This document shows, in pieces, positions 22,309 through 34,700 of a stretch of DNA of 64,000 nucleotides. Where the stretch lies: NCBI RefSeq assembly GCF_000005505.3, contig NC_016132.3:40562914-40626913 (forward strand), given 5' to 3'. Source of the DNA: Brachypodium distachyon. Taxonomy: Eukaryota; Streptophyta; Magnoliopsida; Poales; Poaceae. The notes under the pieces were generated by a model, which worked only from the letters and a program-made list of their open reading frames with translations, had not been told where the DNA came from and ran no database searches. The position numbers and the translations under genes were made by a program. The first letter of the stretch is position 1. Each line of letters begins with the position of its first letter.

Positions 22309-25111
22309 TGTAACATCCCAATTTTCAAAACCCTTCATATGCATTGCATTCATAAGCATCATGTCACTTTTGCATTTAACCACAGTTAAAACCTTAAAGT
22401 TTAACTCAGAAAAACCCATTAACAAGAGTGCTTTTATTGGAATCTGGCTTTTCATCTTTCTTTTGGTTAATTGTATTTTAACCCATGAGGGTTTTGGCAT
22501 AAAAAAGGGGTTTAATGCATTTATAATGCTACCCCATATCTTGGTATTTGAATTGGATTTGAAACACTAAATATTTTAATAATTCAAAAGCCCTAAAGGC
22601 TAGTTTATAGGCAAAAGTATTTTTAAGTATTTTATTTTGAGGGAATTTTTGTCCCAAAAGTTGAATCATATGAAAATATGATTTTACAAATTTTGTTGCA
22701 TTTTATTTGGTTTGATTTGGAGCTTTGAATCAAAAGTTGTATTCAAAAACAGGAAATAGAAAAAGAAAAAGAAAAAGAAAAAAAAGGAGAACAAATGGCC
22801 GGCCCGGCCAAATGGGCCGAACCGACCCACTTACCTCAGCGCAACCGAACCAGGCCGCGGCTCAGCCCGAGCCACCGTGCCACTACCGTGCGGGCCCCGC
22901 TGTCAGACCGTCTTCTTCCTCCAACCGCCCGCCGATTTCTCCGGCCACGACCCGAGCCGCGTCACCACGACTCCACCTCCGTTTTATCCGCGCACAAGAC
23001 CCCATCTTCGAAACCGAGCACGTCACATCGAAGCCCCCGAACTCCTCTTTCTTTCCCCCAACTGCTCTCGCTCGATTACGCCTCGGAACCGCTCCAAATT
23101 CTCGCCGTCTTTCGCCACTGCCGTCGCCGTCTCGATCCCGTCGCCCACGAACCCTGGTGAGGTAGTCGCCGCCACCTACCCCTTTCTCCTCCTCTCTCTC
23201 TAGCGCAACTTTTGACGCACCTCTTTTCGTTTTTGGAGCGCCCCAGCCCATGGCCGTCGTCAACCCGAAGCTCACCGTCGCCGCCGCCGTCTCCGCCGTC
23301 TCTGAGTCGAACCAACATCACGGGAAGCTTCGCCTAGACGAGACGCATCTTTCCCGCCATTTCCCGAGCCTGCAGCCTCACTGGAGCGCCGTCGCCCATC
23401 TTCCCGTCGCCGCCGCCGCTCGCTGGAGCCCTAGCGCCGCCGCCGGTAAGTCCCGATCCACCTCGTCCATTGGATCTAGATCCACGGCCTCAATTAGTTC
23501 ACTTAACCGAACCGGTACAAGCTGCCCGGCAGGGCTAGCCGGGCTGCGGGGGTTGTCTTGTCGGGCAGCAAGAGAAATCCCGCCTAGGCGCTTGCCGGGA
23601 AGGGTGTTCCCGGGCGCTGGCGCCCGTTACAGGAGCGGGGCCGAGCGGGTAGGACGACGACGCCACGTGGCCGCTCGGCGGACTCCCTGTGCGCAGGGTT
23701 TGCCAGGACGAAGAGTGAAGCACACGCGAGCATTTAATGCACCGACAGAAAGGGGATTCCCCGTCCAGTCAACCTATAGTGACTGGCCGGGTGTAATTTT
23801 TAGGCGCTTAGGCCCCTAGTTGCAGGGCTACTCTTCGTGCATGTAAGCCAGCACACCGAAGGGGAGCTGGACTAGCTCCCTGCTTGCCATTTGTCACCCA
23901 TGCACCGTGGCACCTGTGGTATCCCCTTCGGTATAAAAGGAGGACCCCCGCCAACGGTCAAAGGGTTCGGTTCGTTCGGATCCACACTAGTTCAGGCCAA
24001 AAACAGCAAGTAGCACTTAGCTAAAAAAGAGAACACCCACGGACTCCCCCCGGAAACTTGTAAACTCCTGATTCACTGGCTAACAACAAACTCAGAAGCA
24101 GGACGTAGGGTTTTACACCTCAGGGTGGCCCGAACCTGGGTAAAAGCGCTCTCGTGTCCATTGTGCCCTTACGCCTCGCATTGGCCTCACCAGCGATCGC
24201 CGGAGCGATCCCCGTCGCCCACTGCAAACCTAAAAGGGGGTGCTCGCCCACCCCCGGTGTCTGAGCCCCGTGCTACGACAGTTAGCATGTTGAAAAATGT
24301 TTTGAGTATACTCTCTGTCCATTAGAACCAGATTAGGACCAGAGGGGAAATTATTTTTTAATTAATCTTGCCACACCAAACTAATCTTGCTCCATGCCTT
24401 ATAAAAGATCAATTAAACTTTTATTAAATCTCACCTTTGTTTCATACAAAGTAATTATTTTCTTATTAATGTATAATCTGTCCAAACCTTTTGTGAAGCT
24501 CTTTAAAACAGAAGGTAAACTAAAATGAATGGTTTGAACTTGGATTTAGGAGCATTGATGTATCTACTCAATGTTCTTAGTTTAATAGGAGCATGGGTGT
24601 GTCTACCCCATGTCCAATAGTGATAAAATTATTTGATTAAAATGATAGGACTAAACAATTAAATTTTTATGCAAATAGCCTGAACCCTACCTTGCCAGAT
24701 TATGCATGTACTTGGTAGGTTCTAATATAACTACTAGTGATCTTACCAATAGATTCAATGTATTGACCCTAGTGGCTGCATCGTTTGATGATGTAGGAAG
24801 CTCTGACGAAGAGTGAGAGTACGTTTTTGCCTTGGGGGTTACGGGCCTACATTCCAACATGTTCTCACCGTGGTGTTGATGTAGCCCTTGTATCTTTCGT
24901 TTTCCATTGTTGAACTACTGTTTTAAATTCGAGCTGACCCAAGTGGTTATGCTAGTTTGTAAGTATTGTTAAATTCTGGATATTGCGTTGTAATACTTGA
25001 GACCTTTGTTTTATGATATTACATCTTGAAACTGTGTGTGCTAGTGAGTCGATCCAGAAACTAGCACTAAAAGCTCAGAGAGCGAACCCTTGTTAGGGGG
25101 CGGTCGCTTCA
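22309..25111 (+). repeat. 3' LTR of the Tekay-type element, interrupted
   Basis: TGTAACATCCC to GGTCGCTTCA. It is split by a truncated Tat LTR at 23519-24280. Relative to the 5' LTR about 285 bp (equivalent to 16705-16989) is missing exactly at that insertion. After 24520 it keeps an LTR segment (24520-25111) that the 5' copy has lost. Confidence 0.85.
23519..24280 (+). mobile_element. Truncated solo LTR of a Tat-type gypsy element
   Basis: Shares with the LTRs of element A the words GCATTTAATGC, GGTATAAAAGGAGGAC (TATA region, about 23931), CAGAAGCAGGACGTAGGG, GCGATCGCCGGAGCGATCCC and the end CTACGACA. The normal start (TGTCGCACCAGTGG) and the first ~120 bp are absent, lost with flanking Tekay LTR sequence. 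No internal region is present, so it is a solo LTR remnant, and no target duplication survives. Confidence 0.85.
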
Positions 25112-28077
25112 GATACGTTGGTTTCATTTACCTTTGTTTTGTTATTCAAAATCTTTATGTTTGTTTTGTTAGAATTTGGAAGCATTCCTGTTCGGTTTGT
25201 CGTTTGTGTGGCTAAATCTAGCTACCTCAGGCAAAAAAAAACATACAAAATGTGAGCATAAACATGATGCCGAAACATTGAAGGTCATATTTTCTTTTTT
25301 CTTTTACAATTTTTTAGAATCCACTGTTAAACGGTGTTGGTGACACGTACCTGCGAGGCACATTTGCACTACTTTCTGTGGTTGTGTGTGTTGTGGTTGT
25401 GGAGCTGTGCAAACGATGCATCTCCCACCAGTGATCTGGAGGAACAGTAGACGTTTCTGTCGATACTTTGGTGTGTTCACCCCACTGGCCGACTGAAAAT
25501 TTTCATGGAATTCACATGGCTCTTCACAATTATTTTATTGCATAGGGAGACTGTACGTACACGCATACTGTCATGCATAGTAGCACTAGCACGTACTGTC
25601 TCCTGCATCGATCGATCCCAGCACCAAAGTCGCAGCTTGCACAGTTCCTTGAGGTCTGCATATCATGTTTTGTTGCTCGTTGAAGGATGTATAAACTGCA
25701 CAAATGTAGAATAGTCACACACTAGTCTGTTGCTCTTGCTGTCACCTGTGACGAAACACCTTGTAATGCTACTTGTGTTCTTACTGAAGGTAAACAGGTG
25801 TCAGCCATGTATTGATCGATCGATCGATCTAGCAAAGTTGATTACACTGACCAATCTGTCAACTGCATCTTTGCGAGGTATTGAACGAACCTGGTGGTCT
25901 TTCAGACGTTAGAGATCTTTGATCCAGAACGGGGATTACACCAAGATACTCCTGAACAAATCATATCTCCAGGATCACCATCATGTACATGTGCACGCAA
26001 TGTCGCAATCGAATACTTTTCTGCTCTGACTTCAATTTCCAGATGGTCCAGGAACAGCAGCGTTTCGGGAGTGGTGGACATGGAGGTGCGCAGTGTTTCA
26101 AGTTCAGAGCCTCGCGAGCACCTCTACAATTCAGTTCAACTGTTTCTTCCACCGCCCAGAGTCACACATTTGGTGGTGGCATGGGTGATTACACGTTCTT
26201 TCCCCGTGCCCCTTGCAAACAAACAAGGGCCGCTCCTTCAAAACATAGTTAGCATGGCAGAAAAAAACTACTCGTATTAATGCTGCAGCGTCCATTGTTT
26301 TCCTAACAGCTTAATTACAGCATCGACGTTGTTCACGCAACCTCTGTTATTTACGTGTAGAGGTTCCAGGGCCCTCGAAAGACGTTACACATTGATGGTT
26401 TCCTCCTCAGGGTCAAAATCTGAACTATCTGAAGCATCAGAATTCAGAACAATGCCATATTGGAATATATGGCACTTCTGTCAACCAAACTCTACATCAG
26501 GAAAATAATACTAAGAGACCTGTTCTCTCCTTTAGTTGAAAGACCACGTTCACCTTGCGATGTGTGGACAATTCACTGTATTATAATTATAATTATGATT
26601 ATTATTATTTTTTCTCAGTTTTGATGCTTTGAGAATAATTTTGAATGCCAATCTAGCCACGTGATGAATCATGCATCGTGGTCTTTCAAAAGACTAGATC
26701 TCTTAAGATTATTTTGGGTCGTCCAACCTAGTCATCTGAGCCGTTTGAAAACAAGGCAAGCAATCTATATAGAATGGCCCACCCCAAAGTACAAGGCATC
26801 GGTACAGTTTTCTGATTTTTTTAAATCAGAAAATAGGAAAATATAGTTTGTGAGTTGTGCATGCTTGAATTAATAAATATTTGAATTTTATAATAGAACT
26901 CTTGGAAGGTTTTTTGGGCAACAAATAATTTTTAAATATGTTCCACAATCTATGAAAATGTTCATGTATGTCAAGTAAATATTTTAGGAACTTTCTATAC
27001 ACAACCTATAGAAAGTGTTCATGTAAAACAAGCTAGGGAAAGTTATGAAAAAAAACTGGTGAACAAATATTCCATGTATACAACTTTTTTGAAATATATT
27101 TCACCATTGATAAATTATGTTCATGTATTTAAGAAAATGGTCCTAACTTGTTGAAATGTTCCATATTCTAAGAAAAAAACATGATAAACTGTCGTCAATT
27201 GATGAACAAAGAAGCTATTGCCATAAGTTTCTATGCAATGACATGATTGTATTATGCATTGGTAAAATACATGTGAAGTGCAAAAGAAAATTAAAAAAAT
27301 CAAGGAAAGTGGAAAAAATATTTAAAATGAAATGTAAAAAAATGAATGAAAAGGGGGGAAAAGAGATGTGTGGGCTGGCCCTGATAGGGAAGAGGGTGCG
27401 ACGACTCCTAAGCCCGGCTAAATTTTGCAAGAGAGGGATGCATGAGGCACCATCACTAGGCAAGCTTGATGTGGTTGCTTAGCAAGTCTTCATGGCAAAC
27501 CGATTGGTCTCTCTTGGCTCTAGTGCCCGCTTTTGCCCCAGTAGGTGGGGAAGACATTAAGTGTGTTCTTTTGGTCATTGATTTATGTAGGTTTTCGTGT
27601 CCAACTCGATATCACCTCGAATAAGGGTCTCTCAGCTCAGTCCCCATCCTTGCAATGTTTATCTGGTTCCGTGGAGTTTGGGTTCATGTGTCGTATGATT
27701 TTCTTTTTTGCTTTCTCAAACTTGTGCTACGATCATCTTCAATCTCGGTTTTACACCAAAGATGTTTCCCCTACATGTTTTGGGGTCAGGGCCTAAGTCA
27801 AGATGCTACGGCTAGAGTGATGATGTGCCGTCTCTAAGAGCAGACGATTGATCAGATCCCCAACAAACCTTGGACAAAATTCACCCTGAAGTCATAGGGA
27901 AGACAAACACACAAAGTTAGTGTCTTAGTGATGTTTGGAGACCACACAAGAAAACAACAAAATTCTACTCCTGACACAAGGAGAAGATCTCATGTTTGTT
28001 TAGCTTCACGATTTCCATAGAATAATCAAATTCTATATGACTTTCAAAAGGAATCCTGACGGGGATATTCCTTAGTT
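25112..28077. other. Intergenic DNA between the Tekay element and the LINE nest
   Basis: No gene recognised. It contains a GATC microsatellite (about 25805-25829) and an AT-rich tract (26580-27180) with degenerate AAATGTTCATGTA-like words typical of decayed grass repeats. A stretch at 25983-26280 has competing open frames but no family features. 28063-28077 (ATATTCCTTAG) is the flank next to the LINE-2 tail. Confidence 0.35.
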
Positions 28078-28163
28078 TTTTTTTTGAGGAACGGGCAGTT
28101 GGACCGACTTTCATTAAAAGACGAAGCAAAGTACAGAGGCAAGAAGCTCGAGGGGAGCAACCT
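28078..28163 (-). mobile_element. LINE-2, 3' terminal piece with poly(A)
   Basis: On the minus strand this reads GTACTTTGCTTCGTCTTTTA then ATGAAAGTCGG and ends in an A run (T run at 28078-28087), a usual grass LINE 3' end. It joins to the LINE-2 body at 52818-54560, from which it is separated by LINE-1 and everything inside it. The 13-bp word AGGGGAGCAACCT at 28151-28163 is the LINE-1 target duplication and also occurs at 52818-52830. Confidence 0.8.
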
Positions 28164-28907
28164 TTTTTCGAAAAGGAGGAAAATTCCCTGCCTCTGCATC
28201 AATCACACATCCATTTTATTACGAAGTTCGGTGTCACAAAAATACAGTTTATGCATCACTCAAGGTTGACAAAAAAATCAGCCATTGGAATAAGAGATAA
28301 AAAAATGCCTATGCATCATTTAGCTAGAATTCTACTAGTGGACCGCCATCCACCCCGGCCTGAAGAAATCCCGAGTAACCGTCTCTAGACGGTTGTACCC
28401 AGTATCCAAAAGCTCCCGTTGGTCCACACGGAGTAGATAAGACCACAAATGGATCCAGTGAGTGGCCTTGTAGATTACCTGCAAAAAATTAACCACTCTA
28501 GTCTTGTTAAAAACAATATCGACCATTCCAAATAGCCCAACAAACAGCAGAAACTCCCACCCGAATTTGAGCTTTTAGTTTTTTATCAGCACCATTCAAC
28601 CAATTCCCAAACATATTTGGGACATTGGTTGGAGGTGGCAAATTAAAAAATACATGAACAATTCGCCACACAAGACGAGCATATGGACATGTTATAAACA
28701 AGTGATAGACAGGTCTATTCTAATCCGCAAAAGCAGCATTGTTTACACCCATCCCAATTACGCTTAGCAAGATTGTCTTTTGTCAGCAACACTTTTCTAT
28801 AAAGAAACCCCATAAAAATCTTGATTTTCAAAGGTATTTTAATCTTCCATAAATAATTTTGAGGAAAAACAATATTCCCATCCATTAAGTCTCTATACAT
28901 AGACTTA
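28164..28907 (-). mobile_element. LINE-1, 3' part (zinc-binding reverse-transcriptase C-terminus and 3' UTR)
   Basis: Minus-strand coding pieces include SMYRDLMDGNIVFPQNYLWK, KIPLKIKIFMGFLYRKVLLT, CKQCCFCG and HLFITCPYARLVWRIVH. These are the zf-RVT region at the C-terminus of plant L1-type ORF2. The element ends with GATGCAGAGGCAGGGAATTT then CCTCCTTTTCGAAAAAA, a typical grass LINE tail. Several frameshifts and stops are present. It continues at 52203-52817 beyond retrotransposon A. Confidence 0.88.
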
Positions 28908-28912
28908 ACCGT

Positions 28913-29864
28913 TGTCGCACCAGTGGCACCCGGGGTACCACCGTTGCTCAACGCGTGGATCGTCTCACTTGCTCCCCGCAAGGACGACACCCTGGGCAGC
29001 ACAGTGCGAGCTGCCCGGGAAGCCACCAGCCCGGCAGGAGCCTGGGAAGAGGGCTGCCCTGGAGCAGGACTAGCCGGGTTGGGGGGGTTACCTCGGATGC
29101 CAGCGTGAAGATCCCCGTCAGGACGCCCCCCGGGAAGCTCACTTGCCGGGGAAGGTGTCTCCTAACGCAGGCGCTTGCAACAGGGCCGGTGCCCAGTGCA
29201 GGCAGAGTATCGACGCCACGTGGCTGCCCGGCAGACTCCTTTTGTGCAGGGCGGGTCGGAGCGTGAAGTGTGGCACAAGTCAAGCATTAAATGCTCCGAC
29301 AGGGAAGTGGTTTCCTGTCTAGTCAACCTACGGTGAGTAGCTCGCAGTGAATCTAGGGCACGTATCGCCCTAGCTACAGTGCTTTGTACCGTGCATGCAT
29401 GCCGGTGCACCAAAGGCAAGCTGCCTAGGGTCTTTGTTCGGCGCGTGTCCAAAAGCGCGTCCCCCATGCAGACCGAGGCACCTGAGGTATCCCCTTGAGT
29501 ATAAAAGGAGGACCAGCGCCGCCCGGTCAAAGGGTTCCGGTTTTTCTAAGGTTGGACTCTAGTTGGGTTACAATTCCTAGAGATTTAGTCCAGAAATAGC
29601 AAGTAGCCACTTAGCAAAAAGGAAGAGAGCGCCCGGAGACTCCCCCGACAACCTGTAAACACTTGTTAATTGGCTAATACACACTCAGAAGCAGGACATA
29701 GGGTTTTACACCTCTGGGTGGCCCGAACCTGGGTAAACTGGCTTGTTCTTTGATACGCTCGTCATTGGCCTTGCCGGCGATCGCCGGAGCGATCCCCATC
29801 GCCCACTGCCAAACCTAAAAGGGGGTGCCCAGCATCCCCGGTGTCTAAGCCCCGGGCTACGACA
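28913..29864 (+). repeat. 5' LTR of element A
   Basis: 952 bp. TATAAAA at 29500-29506 is the likely promoter. It has about 45 bp (around 29295-29340, ATGCTCCGACAGGGAAGTGG onward) that the 3' LTR lacks. Confidence 0.92.
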
Positions 29865-29884
29865 TCTGGCGTGCCAGGTAGGGG
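29865..29884 (+). other. Primer-binding-site region of element A
   Basis: TCTGGCGTGCCAGGTAGGGG directly after the LTR. Element B has the near-identical word on the other strand at 45865-45889. This is the common PBS context of grass Tat elements; the tRNA is not assigned here. Confidence 0.75.
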
Positions 29885-29972
29885 GCGCGTGCGGAGAGCT
29901 TGTCGGTGACCGCCGGCGCCTTCGTCTTTAGCTACATCAGCTTCGCCTTCTTCAACGACGGTACTCGTCGCT

Positions 29973-31741
29973 ATGCCTCCTAAGCGGGCTGGCGACTCCG
30001 GATCAAGCCGCGTGAAGTATTTGGTGCCCTAGCGCCAAATACGCGGTCACACGACGTGCAGCGCATGTCGCAGGATAAGGAGAACCCTTAGCCCGCCCGG
30101 GTGCAGCAACAGCATCAGCAGGTGATACTTCCTCCGCCTCCGCTGCGCTCCGTTGGAGACCGGCCGAGGCTAGCCCCGCAGCCTAGCATTGAGGCCAGTC
30201 ATAGCCGGGTCATCGCTCGTGCTCGCGAGCCGCACGTCGAGCAGCCGCGGGCCAACGACGGACCGCGTCCATCTCAGCATCCTTCTGTTGCTTCCCAAGC
30301 AACTCCCTCCGGCTCGCGGCATCGTCCGCGAGGCACCAAAGCCGTCCCAGACGGCAGCGCCGGGCAGGAGCACGTGGTGCCTCCTGTCTGAACTAGGTCA
30401 GAAGCCCTCGTCGCGGCCCAGGCCATCATGCGGTACGAGCCGCCGCAGGGAACGCCGGCGCACGAGGCGTGGACGGCGGAGCTCGCCGCCCTCCTCGCTG
30501 CAGCCAACCGCTGGTCGGGAGGATCGCGCGGCCTGTCTAGGGCTGACACTGACCCGGTTGCGGGGCCTGGTGCAGGCCCTAACCCCCAGCCGGAGCGTGG
30601 GGTGCCCGGCAGAAGCCGTCGCATGGGTGTGGGGCCCGGCGACGCCTCCGTCGACTCGTCATCAACAGTCCTGCCTGCGGACGTGCGGGGGATACTCAAC
30701 GCATGTCAGCAGGAGGATCTGTGCGAGCGCCTTGAGCAGCGTCGCCAACTTGCACGTGACCGCGCCAACCCTAGAGGCCAAGGCAAAGTGCTCCGGGGGG
30801 CTGCTGACGGTTGCCCCGCGTTCACCCGTGAACTGCGGTAGGTGGAGTGGCCCCGCATGTTCCGAGCCCCGCCCATGCTCGGGATGTATGACGGGACCAC
30901 GAACCCTAAGGATTTCCTCCTAACCTACTCGTTAGGCATGAACGCCGTGGGTGCCGACGAGAAGGTTAGGGCCAACTGGTTCCCCATGGTCCTAAAAGGA
31001 TCGGCGAGAACTTGGTTGCTCAACTTGCCGGGAGGATCCATCTCCTCGTGGGATGACTTGCGCGAGCATTTAGTCAGTGCGTTCCAGGGCGGCTACAAGC
31101 GCCCGGGAACTATGGCGGAGCTGCACACCATGGTGCAGAAGCCAGGGGAGACGTTGCGGAGCTTCATCAACCGCTTCTCCAGTCTCTCCTACTCCAATCC
31201 TAAGGCGGAGGCTGCCGCCATCATCAACACCTTCGCCATCAACGTCCGTGACCCCAAGTTTCGTGAGAAGCTGAACACGCACCGGATCCGGACGATGCAT
31301 GAGCTCTACGCCTTGGCGCACAAGTGTGCCATGGCCGAGGAAGGGCGCTTGGCGCCCGAACTTGTAGCTAAGGCTGCCGCGAGTCTTGCTGAGGGCTCGC
31401 AGAATCGGGGGCTACCTCGAGGCCTGTGAAAAAGGCCTCGTCCACTGGCGGGTTTGGCGGCAAGCCGGGCGACGCGCTCGGCTGCCCCATCCATGCCAAC
31501 ACCACCCATGACGCACAGGATTGCCGCATCCTGCAGGGTATCAAGCAAAGGCGCGAGCAGCGCCACGAGGAGCGCCGAGCAGCAGGCGCCTGCTTCAACT
31601 GCGGGGATATCGGGCATCTCTCCCGCAACTGCCCGAATGACCCCAGAGCTGGAGCGAAGCCTGCCGGCGAAGATGCCGGCAGAGAGGAAGCCCAGGGGGG
31701 TCGAGCCCAAGCCCGCGCCGGCAAGGAGCGGCCTCCCCGGT
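29973..31741 (+). pseudogene. Element A gag (broken)
   Basis: Starts MPPKRAGDS at 29973, as in element B, but is soon out of frame. From 30428 the frame is open (MRYEPPQGTPAHEAW) to a TAG at 30839. It reopens with the Retrotrans_gag domain (PKDFLLTYSLGMNA, WFPMVLKGSARTWLL, SAFQGGYKRPGTMAEL, ETLRSFINRFSSL) to a TGA at 31427, then a CCHC knuckle CFNCGDIGHLSRNC (about 31592). Three in-frame stops and one or more frameshifts prevent a single product. Gag would form the particle and bind RNA. Confidence 0.85.
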
Positions 31742-34700
31742 GACGAGACAAGGCTCGTGCTAAGGAGCCGCGCGAGTCCGATTACAGCGAGGGCGATGAG
31801 CCCGGCTTCCAGGAGCCCCGCGACGTCGCCTGCAGACATGGGGGAGCTTATGCTCTCTCATCCTATAGCGCCGTAAAGCGCCTCACCCGGGAGGTGTGTG
31901 CGCTGTTGCCGGACGTGGAGATGCAGCAGCTGTTGAAGTGGTCGCACGTGCCGATCACCTTCAACTCTGACGATCACCCAGCCCGGCAGCTGGGGCCAGG
32001 GGTTTTGCCCTTCGTGGTCTTGCCGATCATCAACAACATGACGGTGACCAAGGTGCTGGTGGACAACGGAGCGGGGTTAAACCTCCTGTCCGCCAAGTAG
32101 GTGGAGAAGCTTCAGCTACCGCTGGAGCAGATGAAGCCCACCGACCCGTTCCGGGGAGTGAACCCCAGGATCGTGCGCCCCCTGGGGCGCATCACGCTGC
32201 CGGTTACCTTCGGGTCCCGGGAAGCGTTTAGGACCGAGCACCTCATGTTCGATGTGGCTCATACCCTGTTGCCGTACAACGGGATCCTTGGTCGGTCAGC
32301 GCTGATCAAGTTCATGGCGGCAACCCATTGCGCCTATGGCGTGATGAAGATGCCGTCCATGTATGGAGTTCTGTCCATCAAGGGCGATCTCAAGGACGCG
32401 GCTTGGTGTGTTGGCGAGGTCGTCAAGGCCGCCGCCGCAGCCGATTCCGGTGACGAAGGCTCGCTGCGGGCGATCGCCCCAGCGAAGAAGGCTCGTGTTA
32501 CCCCGCAGCAACTTGTAGGGGGAAGCACAGGCTCGAGCTCAAGCCCTGGCAAGGGCCAGAAGCTCAAGGAGAAGGCCGCCAAGGTGAAGAAGCTGCCCCT
32601 CCAAGCCGGCAACGAGGAGCGCACCGTCACCATCGGTGCGAACCTCGATGCCAGATAGGAAAGCACCCTCATCACTTTCCTCCGGGAGAACGCTGACGTG
32701 TTCGCTTGGGAACCATCGGATCTTCCCAGAGTCCCTAGGGAGGTGATCGAGCATCGACTTGCGGTGCGTCCAGACGCCCGCCCCGTCAAGCAGAAGGTCC
32801 GCCGGCAAGCACAGGAGCGCAAAGACTTCATCAAGCAAGAAGTGGACAAGCTAAAAGCTGCGGGGGCTATCAGGGAAGTATTGTACCCCACTTGGTTAGC
32901 GAACCCAGTTGTACTACCCAAGGGGGAAAACAAACTGCGCATGTGTGTAGATTTTACTAATCTAAACCGTGCATGTCCCAAAGACCCCATTCCTGTACCC
33001 CACATTGATCAAATAGTAGATTTCACTGCCGGTTGCGATTTGTTGTGTTTTTTGGATGCCATCAAGTTAAGATGGCAGTCGAGGACGAAGAGAAAACGGC
33101 GTTCATCACCTCGGTTGGTTGCTACTGTTACACGTGCATGCCTTTCGGGTTGAAGAACGCGGGCTCAACATTCCAGCGTGCCTTACGCGAGTGTTTGGGA
33201 CCCCAGCTAGGCCGAAACGTTGAGGCCTACATGGATGATATCATCATCAAGTCAAAGCACAGGGACTCGCTTATTGATGACTTGCGGGAGATGTTCGATA
33301 ACCTCCGCAGGATCAAGCTCAAGTTGAACCCTGAGAAATTCACTTTTGGTGTAGACTCAGGGCAGCTTCTGGGCTTCTTGGTTTCACACAAGGGGATTCA
33401 GGCCAACCCAAAGAAGATAGAAGCTATCGAGAAGATGGAGGCTCCCTGCAAGGTGAAGGACGTCCAGCGCCTCAACGACTATGTTGCCGCGCTGGGGCGT
33501 TTCATTTCAAGGCTGGGCGAACGCGCCTTGCCTTTCTTCAAGGTAATGAAGAAGAAGGGCCTAATCGATTGGACCCCTGAGGCAGAGGCAGCATTCCAGG
33601 ACATGAAGCTGTACCTGACATCGCCGCCAATACTCGTCGCCCCCAAGCCGGGCGAGCCGCTGCTACTCTACCTAGCGGCGACTGACCAAGTGGTCAGCTC
33701 GGTGCTTGTTGCTCAGAGAGAAGAAGATCTCCCAGGGGCTGGGGTTGCGGGGCAGGGGGCTGAGCCAGCCCCAGTAACCGCCTCGAACCTGGGAACTGCC
33801 ATCGAGCCAGCGACGCCGATACCACGCAAGTGGCTCGTGCAGCACCCTGTGTATTTCGTCAACATGGTGTTGCGTGATGCCCGCGTACGGTACCCGCAAG
33901 TGCAGAAGCTCTTGCTGGGGATTCTGCTTGCATCCCGCAAGCGGCGCCATTACTTCCAGGCGCACCGCATCACGGTGGTGTCAAGGTTCTCCCTCGAGCG
34001 GACCCTCACCAACCGTGAAGCCACCGGGAAAGTGGCCGAGTGGAGGATGGAGTTGTCGGAAATTGATCTGCATTTCACGAACACCAAGAGTATCAAGAGT
34101 GCCGCTCTGGCTGATTTCATTGCAGAGTGGACCTCGACAAGCATAGAACAAGAGGAGCGGGAGACCAGAGTGGACCTCGACGAAGGCCACTGGATCATGT
34201 ACTTCGATGGCGCGTTCAGCCTGCAGGGGGCTGGCGCCGGAGTCGTGATCGAGTCACCCACGGGGGACCAGTTGAAATTCGCCATCCAACTCGACTTCCC
34301 CAACTCCACCTACAACACGGCTGAGTACGAGGGGTTGCTCGCCGGGTTGCGGGCGGCAATCACCCTCGATATTAAGCGCCTGGTTGTCCGCGGAGATTCC
34401 CAACTCGTGATCAACCAGGTTAACAAGGACTACGACTGCCCGCAGATGGCAGCGTACGTGGATGAAGTCCGCAAGCTAGAATGCAAGTTCAAGGGTTTGT
34501 GATTCGAGCATATCAAGCGCAAGGATAACTTCGCGGCTGATGAACTGTCCAAGTGGGTAGCGGAGTGCCGGAAAGTCCCGGCGAGAGTGTTCTAGCACAG
34601 GCGGACTACGCCTTCAGTCCCTCTCAAGCCGGCTGCCGGGGAAGCCCCCCCGGCGATCGAAGGAAACCCCGCAAGCGGAGGTCCATGCTGCCGATGTGGT

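Larger units (their letters stand above)
15500..25111 (+). mobile_element. Degraded Ty3/gypsy chromovirus (Tekay-type) retrotransposon
   Basis: Both ends carry the same LTR start, TGTAACATCCCAATTTTCAA (15500 and 22309). The 3' LTR ends GGGCGGTCGCTTCA at 25111. Flanking 5-mers are GGTAT and GATAC, an imperfect match. Order inside is Gag, CCHC knuckle, protease, reverse transcriptase, RNase H, integrase and chromodomain, typical of plant chromoviruses (chromodomain near 22085-22250). At least four frameshifts or stops, a changed integrase catalytic residue and LTR deletions show it is dead. A truncated Tat-type LTR is nested in the 3' LTR. Confidence 0.92.

Noticed and set aside
15495..25116. 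Exact target duplication for the Tekay element
   Set aside because: Flanks are GGTAT and GATAC, only 3 of 5 positions match, so reported as imperfect.
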